From Kiritimatiellia bacterium (GTDB lineage: Bacteria > Verrucomicrobiota > Kiritimatiellia > RFP12 > UBA1067): DNA of 59,400 nt. Location of the stretch: the NCBI GenBank assembly GCA_017525225.1, contig JAFXTB010000152.1, positions 1 through 59,400 on the forward strand, read 5' to 3'. The notes beneath the pieces were generated by a model, which was not told where the DNA came from, ran no database searches, and saw only the letters and a program-made list of their open reading frames with translations. The first letter of the stretch is position 1. Each line of letters begins with the position of its first letter. Of the stretch, positions 35,101-42,849 are shown piece by piece. The translations under genes were made by a program, and so were the position numbers.

Positions 35101-37608
35101 GGCGTCAACCACGGTCGTCTCGCGGCCGAAGTCCAGCGGAATGTCGCCCGCCTCGGAGGCCTGCACCATGACGAAGTTTTCCGCCGCCCACACGGCTGCG
35201 CGACCCGGCGGCGCATAGATCTGCACGCCCGCAAGCCGCGCCAGCGCGCCGACCATCTCCGGCCCCTGCAGACGGATCGGACTGACGAATACGTCCGACC
35301 CTCCCTCGGCGTACCGACGCACCACCACGGCCGGCGAACCGTCTGGGAACGTCGCCCATACCTCGTCCGTAGCGTTTGTGCGTACGATGAGCACTGGATC
35401 CACCACCATGTCGTCCTTGAGCGGCCAGGATGCCTTTGTGAACCCTGCGGCAAGACCTTTGGCGGAGGGGGATATCTTCACGTTGATCAGCGAACGGCGA
35501 TCGAACTGGAATCCGGTGACCTCCTCCACGTGGCGGACGTCGCACCCTTCCGGCGACACGAAACCAGGCGCCCACACCCACACGCGCGTGCGCTCGGGAT
35601 GCGCTTTGCGGTCAGCCGCGAGCGCAGAGCGCTCCGCGGCGGTGAGCGACATCTCCATCGCATACACCCGCATCTTCGCCGACAGCGGACGCTCGAGCGC
35701 ATCCTGCAGCAGATACTGCCCGTAGGGTGCGCCGCAGCCCGAGAACGGGGGACGCATCGTCGGCGGAAGCGCAAGATGCCTGGAACCTGCGGCAAGGCTT
35801 GCCAAGCTCTTCTCGTCCACGATCACGGCGATGTCCGGCGAGAACGGCGCACGGCGGAAGAGCATCGCCTCGTCGATGGGGCGCAGCGCCTTCATCACCT
35901 TCCAGAGGTCCTCGTCGTCGAACCAGCCTCGCCCGAAAAGATCCATCCACCAGCAACCGAATCCGCGCATGATGTCTTGCGCGAGGTTGCGTTTGAGCGT
36001 ACGGATCGTCTGCGGCTTGTCTATGGGCGGGCCGCCGCAGCAGGTGATGAAGTCCCAGATAGGCTCCTTGCACGTACGCGTGTCGTCCTCGTTGAACCAC
36101 ATCACGCCTGCACGCGCAAGCGTCTCTGCCGGCCCCATCGCGTCCGCTGTGCCCGGCCACTTCTGGCGTCCGGGATACGAAATCGGTCCGCTCAATATGT
36201 CCACGTTCTCGCGGCCGTTCTTCAGCAGCCAGTCCAGCGCGAGATGCCCCGACTCCGCCCCGTTGCCCGCCAGCTCCCAGTGGTATCCGTAGAAGAACAC
36301 GGCAAGCGACTTGCCGTCGGTACCGCGGCGGATGGCCGCGCCAAGCTCGGAGAGGAAGCTCGCGATCTCCTCCTGGTAGAACCTGTTGAAGGCCACGACG
36401 CGCGCCTCGCGCACAGGGTCGTGGAACACTCCCGCCGTCCCCTTCCTGCGATCCTCCACGGGCGGCACCTCTGCGGTTGCGGCGTCCTTGTCGCCATGCG
36501 CCGCAAGCCATTCGCGGAAGGCGTCGCGGGTATATGGATCGTATCCCAGCAGATCCATCCCGTAGCCGTGGTAGTAGAACCACTCGCCGGTGTTCTGCCC
36601 GCACACGTGCAACCCCGCGAAATTGCGCGGGAAGGTCGTTGCGAGATGGCGCGCCAGCTTCTCCACGTACTCGCATGCGGCCTTGCGGTAGAAACGGCAC
36701 GAAGGCGACGATTTGGCGAGCAGCTCGCCGGACGCCCGGCGCAGCCTCATCTCCGGGTGGGCGGCAAGCATCCAGCCCGGCGCATCAACCCCGATGCGCG
36801 GCACGATGAGCGCCTTCGGGTTCAAGTCGATGAGCCGGCGCATGAATGCGTCTACCTGCTTCCAGTTCTGCGGACGATCGGGCGGCAGCCAGGCGCTGGG
36901 CGCCTGGGGCGTTATGAAGTCCACCCCGGCGTCGGCGGCAAGTTTCACCGTGCGGTCGTACACCCCGCCATCGCCCGGCGACACCTGCACGAACCCCGCG
37001 CCAATCTTTGCAAGTACGCGCGGATATACGGGCTGACGGCCCGTCGATCGCGATTCGTACGACAGGCGGTAGCGGCCGGGACGCGGCGCGGCAAGATTGG
37101 CCCGCAGGTGGAAATCCCCCCGATTGTGCGGATCGGGCGCCTGGTACAGCGACACCGCGAGTCCACCGTCACCGAAGCCCACCTCGCCGGTTGATTTCTC
37201 GGCCATGCGCTTCCAGAGCCTGTCGAACGCCTCGGCGGACGCAAGCGACCCCGAAAGCCCGATCTCGCGGCCGGTGGCCAGCTCCACGAGCTCCAGGTTG
37301 CGCACCCACACCGTGGCGCGCTCCTTGCCGCGCAGGTACGGGTTGAAGCGCAGCTGCACCTGCACCGGAACGTTCGAGCCGGTGACCGCAAACTCGAGAG
37401 AGTTCGTCCCCCACGGTTCGTACGCCATCTGCAGGAACGCCGCACCCGCCGGGTACACCCAGCGCGGCACGCGCATCTCGCCGTCCACGAACAGCTGCGG
37501 ACCGCCAGGCGTCTGGCGGACACGTACCTCCACCTGTGCCGCCGACAACGGCCGAAACACGGCGCACGCGCACAGCGCGATCGCCGCCACGCAGACAGGC
37601 GCTCTCAT
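32185..37608 (-). CDS. Four-domain secreted carbohydrate enzyme (GH42-like, SGNH, sialate O-acetylesterase-like, GH28-like)
   Basis: The protein has 1807 residues with a signal peptide (APVCVAAIALCACAVFRPLS). ATG 37608 overlaps the lactonase stop as ATGA. Residues about 190-830 form a TIM barrel with NTGEWFYYHGYGMD (likely acid/base Glu near 341) and a following GH42-like region. Residues about 890-1090 are an SGNH-like domain (LIYGNSV; IGENVG) whose final block reads VAGHPGD rather than DxxH. Residues about 1105-1330 are a sialate O-acetylesterase-type SGNH domain (LLMGQSNMAGRG, ILWHQGETDA, DMLHFS). After a beta-sandwich, residues about 1490-1807 are a GH28-like beta-helix (VTGRGIIDVS, DGLDICSS, SFDDCIVARG). 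It would remove acetyl groups and cut a pectin-like or galactose-rich glycan. Confidence 0.75.
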   Translation of the reverse strand: MRAPVCVAAIALCACAVFRPLSAAQVEVRVRQTPGGPQLFVDGEMRVPRWVYPAGAAFLQMAYEPWGTNSLEFAVTGSNVPVQVQLRFNPYLRGKERATVWVRNLELVELATGREIGLSGSLASAEAFDRLWKRMAEKSTGEVGFGDGGLAVSLYQAPDPHNRGDFHLRANLAAPRPGRYRLSYESRSTGRQPVYPRVLAKIGAGFVQVSPGDGGVYDRTVKLAADAGVDFITPQAPSAWLPPDRPQNWKQVDAFMRRLIDLNPKALIVPRIGVDAPGWMLAAHPEMRLRRASGELLAKSSPSCRFYRKAACEYVEKLARHLATTFPRNFAGLHVCGQNTGEWFYYHGYGMDLLGYDPYTRDAFREWLAAHGDKDAATAEVPPVEDRRKGTAGVFHDPVREARVVAFNRFYQEEIASFLSELGAAIRRGTDGKSLAVFFYGYHWELAGNGAESGHLALDWLLKNGRENVDILSGPISYPGRQKWPGTADAMGPAETLARAGVMWFNEDDTRTCKEPIWDFITCCGGPPIDKPQTIRTLKRNLAQDIMRGFGCWWMDLFGRGWFDDEDLWKVMKALRPIDEAMLFRRAPFSPDIAVIVDEKSLASLAAGSRHLALPPTMRPPFSGCGAPYGQYLLQDALERPLSAKMRVYAMEMSLTAAERSALAADRKAHPERTRVWVWAPGFVSPEGCDVRHVEEVTGFQFDRRSLINVKISPSAKGLAAGFTKASWPLKDDMVVDPVLIVRTNATDEVWATFPDGSPAVVVRRYAEGGSDVFVSPIRLQGPEMVGALARLAGVQIYAPPGRAAVWAAENFVMVQASEAGDIPLDFGRETTVVDAISGKRYGFGPKVKVNFEKGDVKIFRLDPPPTDAERMNATQMNRMAKAAIERRVDGGAFRVLIYGNSVLKHRPAPSIGWTNDWGMAASSREKDFAHLLIKDLERSRGARADYVMRGLYWFEKDHRNFDVERELAEDIAFKPDYVVIAIGENVGRLDDKASQDIYRDKLVELAQAFKKDGRRPIILFRAPFWKNPLKAAITLDAATRTGSRYVDASVLDAPENKALGLFAHSGVAGHPGDLGMRRIADLIFKGLTSRYIRPETPVIQEAAMPRKGRLHLYLLMGQSNMAGRGALKPSNILASTPRLLMFDEKGQWRMAAEPLHADKSVAGAGLGMSFGRTMVDSGPIHSVGLVPCAVGGTPLSQWMPGAPLYVKAVERAKEAMKSGRLTGILWHQGETDANSAEAAATYGERFRQMITRLREDLGQGDVRVIVGGLGQFLDRRVAAGKGGAHWREVDAQLRASAKELPNCFYVPADGLEDGGDMLHFSTPALREFGERYARQMRGGIDATVTHVIAPFKAYVGGREVKVHAARVSAFPLNQEWPGYQRPLDQTKIDYFVSFDTPGPCEIAFDLPGGVPKGLRIRPLGIARAVRTEGGRLVVPVRGPEQFVVELGADGPVVSVFANPPFVYRHVPGEIYFGPGEHDVGVIAPTNGQTVCIDEGAIVYGTIYAYKAKDVRVTGRGIIDVSKLHRGDRESAPQRYVESLGLNADFQARANCCLTVNACTNVTVEGLVFRDSSRWSTVVRGNSRGITLDNVKVIGQWRYTTDGLDICSSQDVAVRNSFFRSFDDCIVARGTMGSAEIGPVRGIRVENCVLWCDWGKNLEIIADGRPCTIEDVEFRDIACIAVDNVACNIVACGRRGITFRDIRYRNIEVDFPSPRWRGRLQRIPGEKFVFEPKPSGVVAYISGTSSPVPIPQEAMCRIENVSFDGVRVYGDETNTVISVVEPVANNVFKDIVFNNVPPTVKIRRVQR

Positions 37609-38705
37609 GCCTTGGCCCCCTGCGTCTTGAACCGGAAGTAGAGCGTGCGGTGGAAACCATCCATCTTCTTGACGAGGTCGAACCTTCCGGTTGCACGGTC
37701 GTACGCGAAGCTGGCGATCTGGTCGTTGCGCTTCAGTCCCACGAGGAGGAACTTGCCGCCTGGCATGAACTCGAAGTCGCGCGGGAAGCTGCCACCCACC
37801 GGCGTCTCGGCGAGAAATTCCATGCGGCCCGTGTCGGGATCGGTGTTGAACACCGTGATCGTGTCGCGCGCGCGCATCGAGCAGTCCCTGTTCGAGCAGA
37901 AGAGCTGCGTACCATCCTCGGAAAGCTTCACGGCCGATGCCTTGCAGTCGCGGTTCAACGCAGGGTCCGCTATGAGCGCACGGGTCTCCACGTACTCGAA
38001 GCTTTCGCCCGTGTAGCGGTAGCCGGCCACTAGGTTGTACAGCTCGAAGATGACGTACATGATGCGCCCGTTCTTCTGGAACACCACGTGCCGCGGACCG
38101 GCGCCTGGAGGGAAGGTGTTGATCGTCACCTTCGGGCATTCCTTCATGCCGTCCGACCGGTTGACGAAGTCGTACGCCTTGATCTGGTCGATGCCGAGAT
38201 CCACCACGAGCTGGTAGCGGGAATCGGGCGTCACCTCCGAACAGTGCGCGTGCGCCTTGTCCTGGCGGGGCTTGTTGGGACCGTCCCCTACGTGCTGCAC
38301 CATCTGCCGCCGCGCGGAGATAGATCCATCCTCGGCAAGGTCAGCGAAGCCGGCCGTTGCGTGCGAATACTCCGCCCATACGAGCGTGCGCTCGTCAGGC
38401 GACAGCGCTAGGTAGCATGGCACCGTGTGGCCGGTGGGCACGCAGTTGATGGGCGTCAGGTTGTCGCCATCCACCCGGTATGCTGCAAGTCCGCCGTTGT
38501 GTCCCTTGCCTCCGAAGCCCGGACGCCCGGTGACCGTGTAGAGTCGTGTACAGTCGCGCGTCAGGGCCATGTACGAAGGATTGGCGCCGGCGTCAACCGT
38601 ACGCACAAGGCGGAAGTCGCCGGTATCGGCGTCCGATTCAAGGATGTAGATGCCCGCAGGATGCTCGGCATCGGTCAGGCTGCCAACGAAGGTTGTGTAT
38701 TTCAT
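37605..38705 (-). CDS. Lactonase-family seven-bladed beta-propeller (6-phosphogluconolactonase-like)
   Basis: The protein has 366 residues from ATG 38705, which lies 7 bases after a TATAAT. It matches the PF10282 lactonase family: MKYTTFVGSLTDAEHPAGIY, then NPSYMALTRDCTRLYTV, GHTVPCYLALSPDERTLVWA, GAGPRHVVFQKNGRIMYVIF and FPRDFEFMPGGKFLLVGL, one per propeller blade. There is no clear signal peptide, so it is probably cytoplasmic. It would open a sugar lactone. As first gene of the operon with the four-domain enzyme, it suggests an oxidative route for the released sugar. An in-frame upstream ATG (38792) is rejected because the promoter lies between. Confidence 0.85.
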   Translation of the reverse strand: MKYTTFVGSLTDAEHPAGIYILESDADTGDFRLVRTVDAGANPSYMALTRDCTRLYTVTGRPGFGGKGHNGGLAAYRVDGDNLTPINCVPTGHTVPCYLALSPDERTLVWAEYSHATAGFADLAEDGSISARRQMVQHVGDGPNKPRQDKAHAHCSEVTPDSRYQLVVDLGIDQIKAYDFVNRSDGMKECPKVTINTFPPGAGPRHVVFQKNGRIMYVIFELYNLVAGYRYTGESFEYVETRALIADPALNRDCKASAVKLSEDGTQLFCSNRDCSMRARDTITVFNTDPDTGRMEFLAETPVGGSFPRDFEFMPGGKFLLVGLKRNDQIASFAYDRATGRFDLVKKMDGFHRTLYFRFKTQGAKA

Positions 38706-38712
38706 GCGGGCT

Positions 38713-38742
38713 ATTATACCAAAACACGTCCGCCCGCCGCAA
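38713..38742 (-). promoter_or_regulatory. Sigma70-like leaderless promoter of the lactonase operon
   Basis: The minus strand reads TTGCGG (38737-38742), 18 bases, TATAAT (38713-38718) with extended TGG, then AGCCCGC and ATG 38705. No Shine-Dalgarno is present. Confidence 0.55.
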
Positions 38743-38760
38743 CAACCGTGTTCGAAATGC

Positions 38761-40011
38761 TCACGCCGTACGGGAGCGCGTTGTCCTGACAAGCGACAGC
38801 GCGTTCAGGAAGTTGAGAGAATAGAGCACGACAAGCATCGTCACCACGCCGGCATAGCCAAAGCCAAGCCTGTCGCTCACGAAGATCGCCGCCTGGTTCC
38901 CGGCGAGGCCGGCGACACCCCAGGCGGAAAGCACCGCGCCGTGTATCTTGGAGATGTTCGTCATGCCGTAGTGGTCGGCCAGGATGCCTGGGATCACCGA
39001 GAAGCCCGCTCCATAGCAGGCGTTGATCACGAGGAGCGCGAGGCCGATGAGCGGCGGCCACCAGCTAGCCGTCATCACGCCGGCGGAGATGCCGAGGATG
39101 ATCAGCAGTATGTTGACGCGGCGCGCGAGGCGGTCGCTCCACCAGGCGAAGAGGAAACGCCCACCGCCGTTCATGAGTCCGCACAGGGCGATGATCCACG
39201 TCATCAGCTTCTCCGAATAGCCTACAGTGTCGGTGGCCATCATCTGCTTCGCCAGCGGGATGAGGCACAGCCCGCTCGAGATGTTCAGGAACATGAACAG
39301 CCACGCCCGCAGGAAGTACGCATCCTTCACAAGGCCCATGTAGGTGAATTCGCACTGCGGCAGCCCGTGCGCGAACGACATCTGCTCAATCCTTGGCTTC
39401 TTGAGCAGGAATGCGGATATGAGCATCGGAGGCAGATAGAACGCCGCGAAGGCGGTGAAGGCGCTGGTGATGCCGTATGTCTCGAAGCCGCGCAGCCTGA
39501 ACATCGCGAAGCTGGCCTCGCTGCCCCAGGATATCCCCTTGTAGAGTATCGTTGACAGCGTGGAGCCGAGGCCGAACGAGATGATCGGCACGGCCGCCGC
39601 GATCGCCTTGGCGTTCGGGAACCACAGCATCATCGTCTTCACCGGAGAGATGTAGATTATGCCGGTACCCGTGCCCACCAGGAAGCCGTAGCCGAGATAG
39701 ATGAGCGGAAGCGACTTCACGTTGATGCCGAGGGACGTCACGAGCAGGCCCGAGATGAACAGCGCCGTGCCGATCATCGTGGAAAGGCGGATGTTGCGCT
39801 CGACTATCTTGCCGAAGAACGCCGCCCCCATGCCAAGAAAGAAGATTCCGAGCGAGAACGCGAACTGCACCGCGCTCTTCGTCTCGCCGATATGGTCGGC
39901 GATCTGCGTTGAAAAGTTGGTGAACGCATATATCTGGCCGACCGAGACCGCCAGCAGGAACGCAGGCAGGATCGCCCTCCATATACGCCTTGTCGAAACA
40001 GCACTCTTCAT
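38761..40011 (-). CDS. OFA-family MFS transporter
   Basis: The protein has 416 residues with about twelve hydrophobic segments. It begins RRIWRAILPAFLLAVSVGQI and YAF, followed by SAVQFAFSLGIFFLGMGAAF, the pattern of oxalate/formate-antiporter-type MFS proteins. GYGFLVGTGTGIIYISPVKT and MLWFPNAKAIAAAVPIISFG are also typical. ATG 40011 is chosen because AAGGAG lies 9 bases upstream; ATG 40020 touches it. It would exchange or import a small carboxylate or sugar acid. Its position before the lactonase operon fits uptake or export of an oxidised sugar product, but that is inference. It has its own promoter about 130 bases upstream. Confidence 0.8.
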   Translation of the reverse strand: MKSAVSTRRIWRAILPAFLLAVSVGQIYAFTNFSTQIADHIGETKSAVQFAFSLGIFFLGMGAAFFGKIVERNIRLSTMIGTALFISGLLVTSLGINVKSLPLIYLGYGFLVGTGTGIIYISPVKTMMLWFPNAKAIAAAVPIISFGLGSTLSTILYKGISWGSEASFAMFRLRGFETYGITSAFTAFAAFYLPPMLISAFLLKKPRIEQMSFAHGLPQCEFTYMGLVKDAYFLRAWLFMFLNISSGLCLIPLAKQMMATDTVGYSEKLMTWIIALCGLMNGGGRFLFAWWSDRLARRVNILLIILGISAGVMTASWWPPLIGLALLVINACYGAGFSVIPGILADHYGMTNISKIHGAVLSAWGVAGLAGNQAAIFVSDRLGFGYAGVVTMLVVLYSLNFLNALSLVRTTRSRTA

Positions 40012-40134
40012 CTGAAGCATCTCCTTCATGAAAAACAATGCCCAGACGAACGACTCGACGGCCAAGGCCGCATCCGCAGTTCATGTGGTAGACTCCACAG
40101 GGGACACCCGCCCCCCTTCGCCAGTTCCGCGGAC
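40012..40134 (-). other. About 120-base 5' leader of the MFS gene
   Basis: This is the stretch between the predicted transcript start and ATG 40011. It is longer than the other leaders in the window. I see short G/C-rich self-complementary pieces (GCGTCCGCGG, GGCCTTGGCC) but no riboswitch class I can name. Confidence 0.35.
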
Positions 40135-40140
40135 GCGCAT

Positions 40141-40169
40141 AAGATACCATATTTTGTGGTGTTATGCAA
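40141..40169 (-). promoter_or_regulatory. Sigma70-like promoter of the MFS gene
   Basis: The minus strand reads TTGCAT (40164-40169), 17 bases, TATCTT (40141-40146) with TGG before the -10. Confidence 0.5.
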
Positions 40170-40193
40170 CCCCCTGCCACGAAATATTGGGGA

Positions 40194-42392
40194 CTATGCA
40201 CCACGGAGGCGTTCGGCAAGGGTCGTGCGGCGCTCCCTCACGTCGTTCGTCTCGATTGCCTTGTTCACGGCCCACGGTGCGCCGATGACCATCACAAGCT
40301 TTCGTCCGCGCGTGATGGCCGTGTAGAGCAGGTTGCGCTGAAGCATCATGTAGTGCTGCGTATGAAGAAGCACGATCACCGCCGGATACTCGCTGCCCTG
40401 GGACTTGTGTATGGTCGTCGCATACGCAAGCGACAGTTCGTCTAGGTCGCCCGAGCCGTATTCGACAGGACGCCCATCGAACAGCACGACAATCGTCCTA
40501 TCCTGCGGCGTCACGGACTTCACGAAGCCGATGTCGCCGTTGTATACGTCCTTGTCGTAGTTGTTCCTGAGCTGCATCACGCGGTCGCCGACGCGAAACA
40601 GCGTCGCGCCGCGCTGCACGGCGGGACCCGTGCCGTTGAGGCTCTTCTGCAACGCCGTGTTCAGGTTCTCGGCCCCCAGCATGTTCTTGCGCATGGGCGT
40701 GAGAATCTGCACGTCGCGCATGGGATCCATCTTGAAGTGCCGGGGGATACGCAGGGTCATGAGTTCAAGGGCAAGTTCCAGCACATCCTCCGGACGGTTC
40801 TTCGCGACAAAGTAGAAATCGCTCTCGCCGGCACGCATCTCGAACGGCAGTCCTTCGTTCACGCGGTGCGCGTTGCGCACGATGAGCCCGGAATTGTCCT
40901 GCCGGAATATCTCAGTCAGGCGCGTTGCCGGGATGGTTCCCGAAGCGATCAGGTCGTGCAGCACGCTGCCAGGGCCCACGGACGGCAACTGGTCGGTGTC
41001 GCCCACCACGATCAGCGTCGCCGTCGAGGGTAGCGCCGCCGTCAGGTCGGCCATGAGGCGAATGTCGATCATGGACGTCTCGTCAAAGATGAACACATCG
41101 CCGGCCAGCGGATTCTCCTCGTTGTACGTGAAATCGTTCGTCTGCGGATTGTACTTGAGGAGGCGGTGCAGCGTCTGCGCGGGAGCGCCCGTCGATTCCG
41201 TCATGCGCTTCGCCGCCCGGCCCGTGGGCGCGGCCAGATGTACCGTCAGCTTCCGTGCCTGGTAGATGCCCACGAGCGCGCGAATGATCGTGGTCTTGCC
41301 AACACCTGGACCGCCCGTGATGATCGACACCTTCGCCGCAAGCGACGTGCGCACGGCCCTGAGTTGCGCGGGGGCGAGACGGAACCCCGCATGGCCCTCC
41401 CACCAGTCGATCGCCTTGTCCGGCGGAATAGGCGCGAATGACGTCCCGACCGCCAGCAGGCGCCGGATCTTTGCAGCCGTGCGGCGTTCGGCGGAGTAGA
41501 GGTCGCGCAAATAGACGCGGCGCGGATCTTCGCCGCAGCTTTCGATCACCACACGCCCCTCCGCCTCTTCCTCGCGCAAGGCCATGGCCAAGATCTCGAC
41601 GGAGATTTCCACCAGTTCCTGCGCATGCAGCAGCAGGTCCGGTTCGGAAGTCCAGCAATGCCCCTCGTCCTCCGCCTCGGTGCGCAGCGTGTGTATGATG
41701 GCCGCCCGGGCTCGCCTCATGTCGTCCTTGCCGATGCCGATGGACATGGCGATCTTGTCGGCGGTGGCGAAGCCTATCCCCCAGATGTCGCGGGACAGGC
41801 GATACGGGTCGGTCTTGATGAGGGCGATCGAGTCCGCGCCGTAGCGGCGGTAGATCTTCGTGGTCTTGGCGATGGAGATGCCGTAACCCTGCGTGAAGAT
41901 CATCAGCTCGCGCGTGCCTCGGCCTTCCTTCCAGCCCTTGCGGATGGACGCGAGCTTCTTTTCGCCGACCTTGTCGATTTCCTTCAGGCGTTCGGAATGG
42001 TGGTCGAGAACATCGATGGTCTCGTCGCCGAAATGGTCGACGATGCGGTTGGCGAGCACCGGCCCGATGCCGTGGATGAGGCCGCTCGCGAGATATCTGC
42101 GTATGCCATCGGCGGACTTCGGCGGGATGCATTGAATGAACTTGGCCTTGAATTGCCGCCCGTGTACGGGATCTTCCACCCAGACGCCCTCCGCGTGCAG
42201 CTCCTCGCCTTCCCAGACGGCCACGCAGGTGCCCAGCACGGAAATCTCGTCCTCGGCACCATATCCGCGCGCGGGCGCGGGACGGCTCACCTTGAGGATG
42301 CTGTAGCCGTTCTCGTCGTTGCGGAAGACAATGGATTTGACGGTGCCATCCACCGTCCCTTCCTGCTCAAGCGTGAATTTTCCGCGTGCCAT
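40194..42392 (-). CDS. recD2: RecD2-type ATP-dependent DNA helicase
   Basis: The protein has 732 residues and is cytoplasmic. An N-terminal OB-like region is followed by helix-hairpin-helix segments (residues about 85-230: LIHGIGPVLANRIVDHFGDE, IWGIGFATADKIA). The SF1B motor has Walker A GGPGVGKTT (360-368), Walker B FIFDETSM (about 434-441), PTGRAAKRM, GDTDQLPSVG and the C-terminal TTIHKSQGSEYPAVIV motif. The layout matches RecD2, a 5'-3' helicase found without RecBC. ATG 42392 is chosen because the -10 box ends only 10 bases before it; ATG 42431 would lie in the -35. It has no functional link to its neighbours. Confidence 0.93.
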   Translation of the reverse strand: MARGKFTLEQEGTVDGTVKSIVFRNDENGYSILKVSRPAPARGYGAEDEISVLGTCVAVWEGEELHAEGVWVEDPVHGRQFKAKFIQCIPPKSADGIRRYLASGLIHGIGPVLANRIVDHFGDETIDVLDHHSERLKEIDKVGEKKLASIRKGWKEGRGTRELMIFTQGYGISIAKTTKIYRRYGADSIALIKTDPYRLSRDIWGIGFATADKIAMSIGIGKDDMRRARAAIIHTLRTEAEDEGHCWTSEPDLLLHAQELVEISVEILAMALREEEAEGRVVIESCGEDPRRVYLRDLYSAERRTAAKIRRLLAVGTSFAPIPPDKAIDWWEGHAGFRLAPAQLRAVRTSLAAKVSIITGGPGVGKTTIIRALVGIYQARKLTVHLAAPTGRAAKRMTESTGAPAQTLHRLLKYNPQTNDFTYNEENPLAGDVFIFDETSMIDIRLMADLTAALPSTATLIVVGDTDQLPSVGPGSVLHDLIASGTIPATRLTEIFRQDNSGLIVRNAHRVNEGLPFEMRAGESDFYFVAKNRPEDVLELALELMTLRIPRHFKMDPMRDVQILTPMRKNMLGAENLNTALQKSLNGTGPAVQRGATLFRVGDRVMQLRNNYDKDVYNGDIGFVKSVTPQDRTIVVLFDGRPVEYGSGDLDELSLAYATTIHKSQGSEYPAVIVLLHTQHYMMLQRNLLYTAITRGRKLVMVIGAPWAVNKAIETNDVRERRTTLAERLRGA

Positions 42393-42402
42393 ATCGCCGC
42401 AT

Positions 42403-42431
42403 ATTGTAACATATCTGCGCAAACGTAGCAA
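42403..42431 (-). promoter_or_regulatory. Sigma70-like promoter of recD2
   Basis: The minus strand reads TTGCTA (42426-42431), 17 bases, TACAAT (42403-42408). The ATG follows after 10 bases, so the leader would be only about 3-4 bases and no Shine-Dalgarno is seen. Confidence 0.5.
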
Positions 42432-42479
42432 CCGAACACATCAGGTACGAATTTCGGGAAAGCGATGCCGGCACCTTGC

Positions 42480-42794
42480 TCACTTCTGCTCATTCTGCTG
42501 CTGGCGGCGATGCCAGCGATTCCAGCTGAAGATGCCATCGCCAATGCCATAGTTCTTGTACACCTTGTCATAGACCGCGAGGACCGGCTCAAGGCACTCG
42601 TATGAAGATGCTGTCCTTGAGGTGGCGATATAGAGCCAGGCCTGCTTCTTCGCATCGGAAACGCCGTCAAGTACCAACTGTTCGTAAAGCTTCTCCGCCG
42701 TCTCACGAAAAGCCGTTTCGCGTTCACGTATGGCGAACCATGCAATCCCGAACACCCCTACGACTACCGCCACAATCGCAAGAAATATCTTCAT
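42480..42794 (-). CDS. Small membrane-anchored hypothetical protein
   Basis: The protein has 104 residues. Residues 1-22 form one hydrophobic N-terminal segment (MKIFLAIVAVVVGVFGIAWF); the rest is a charged, mostly helical domain ending in Gln/Asn/Lys-rich WHRRQQQNEQK. I do not recognise a family. It follows the esterase/beta-lactamase-fold gene by 55 bases on the same strand and may be co-transcribed. The open frame, start and membrane anchor support a real gene, but no function can be given. Confidence 0.55.
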   Translation of the reverse strand: MKIFLAIVAVVVGVFGIAWFAIRERETAFRETAEKLYEQLVLDGVSDAKKQAWLYIATSRTASSYECLEPVLAVYDKVYKNYGIGDGIFSWNRWHRRQQQNEQK

Positions 42795-42849
42795 CGCATT
42801 CCGAGCTGCCTTGCGAAGTCGATCTTCGCAATCGCCGTAAACAAAACTG

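Noticed and set aside
34732-37194. 820-codon plus-strand frame
   Set aside because: It is antisense to the four-domain enzyme; His/Arg-rich low-complexity text, no ribosome site and no motif.
32185-38139. A longer 1984-residue version of the four-domain enzyme
   Set aside because: The first 177 residues overlap the lactonase gene in another frame and lack coding character. The signal peptide starts at 37608.
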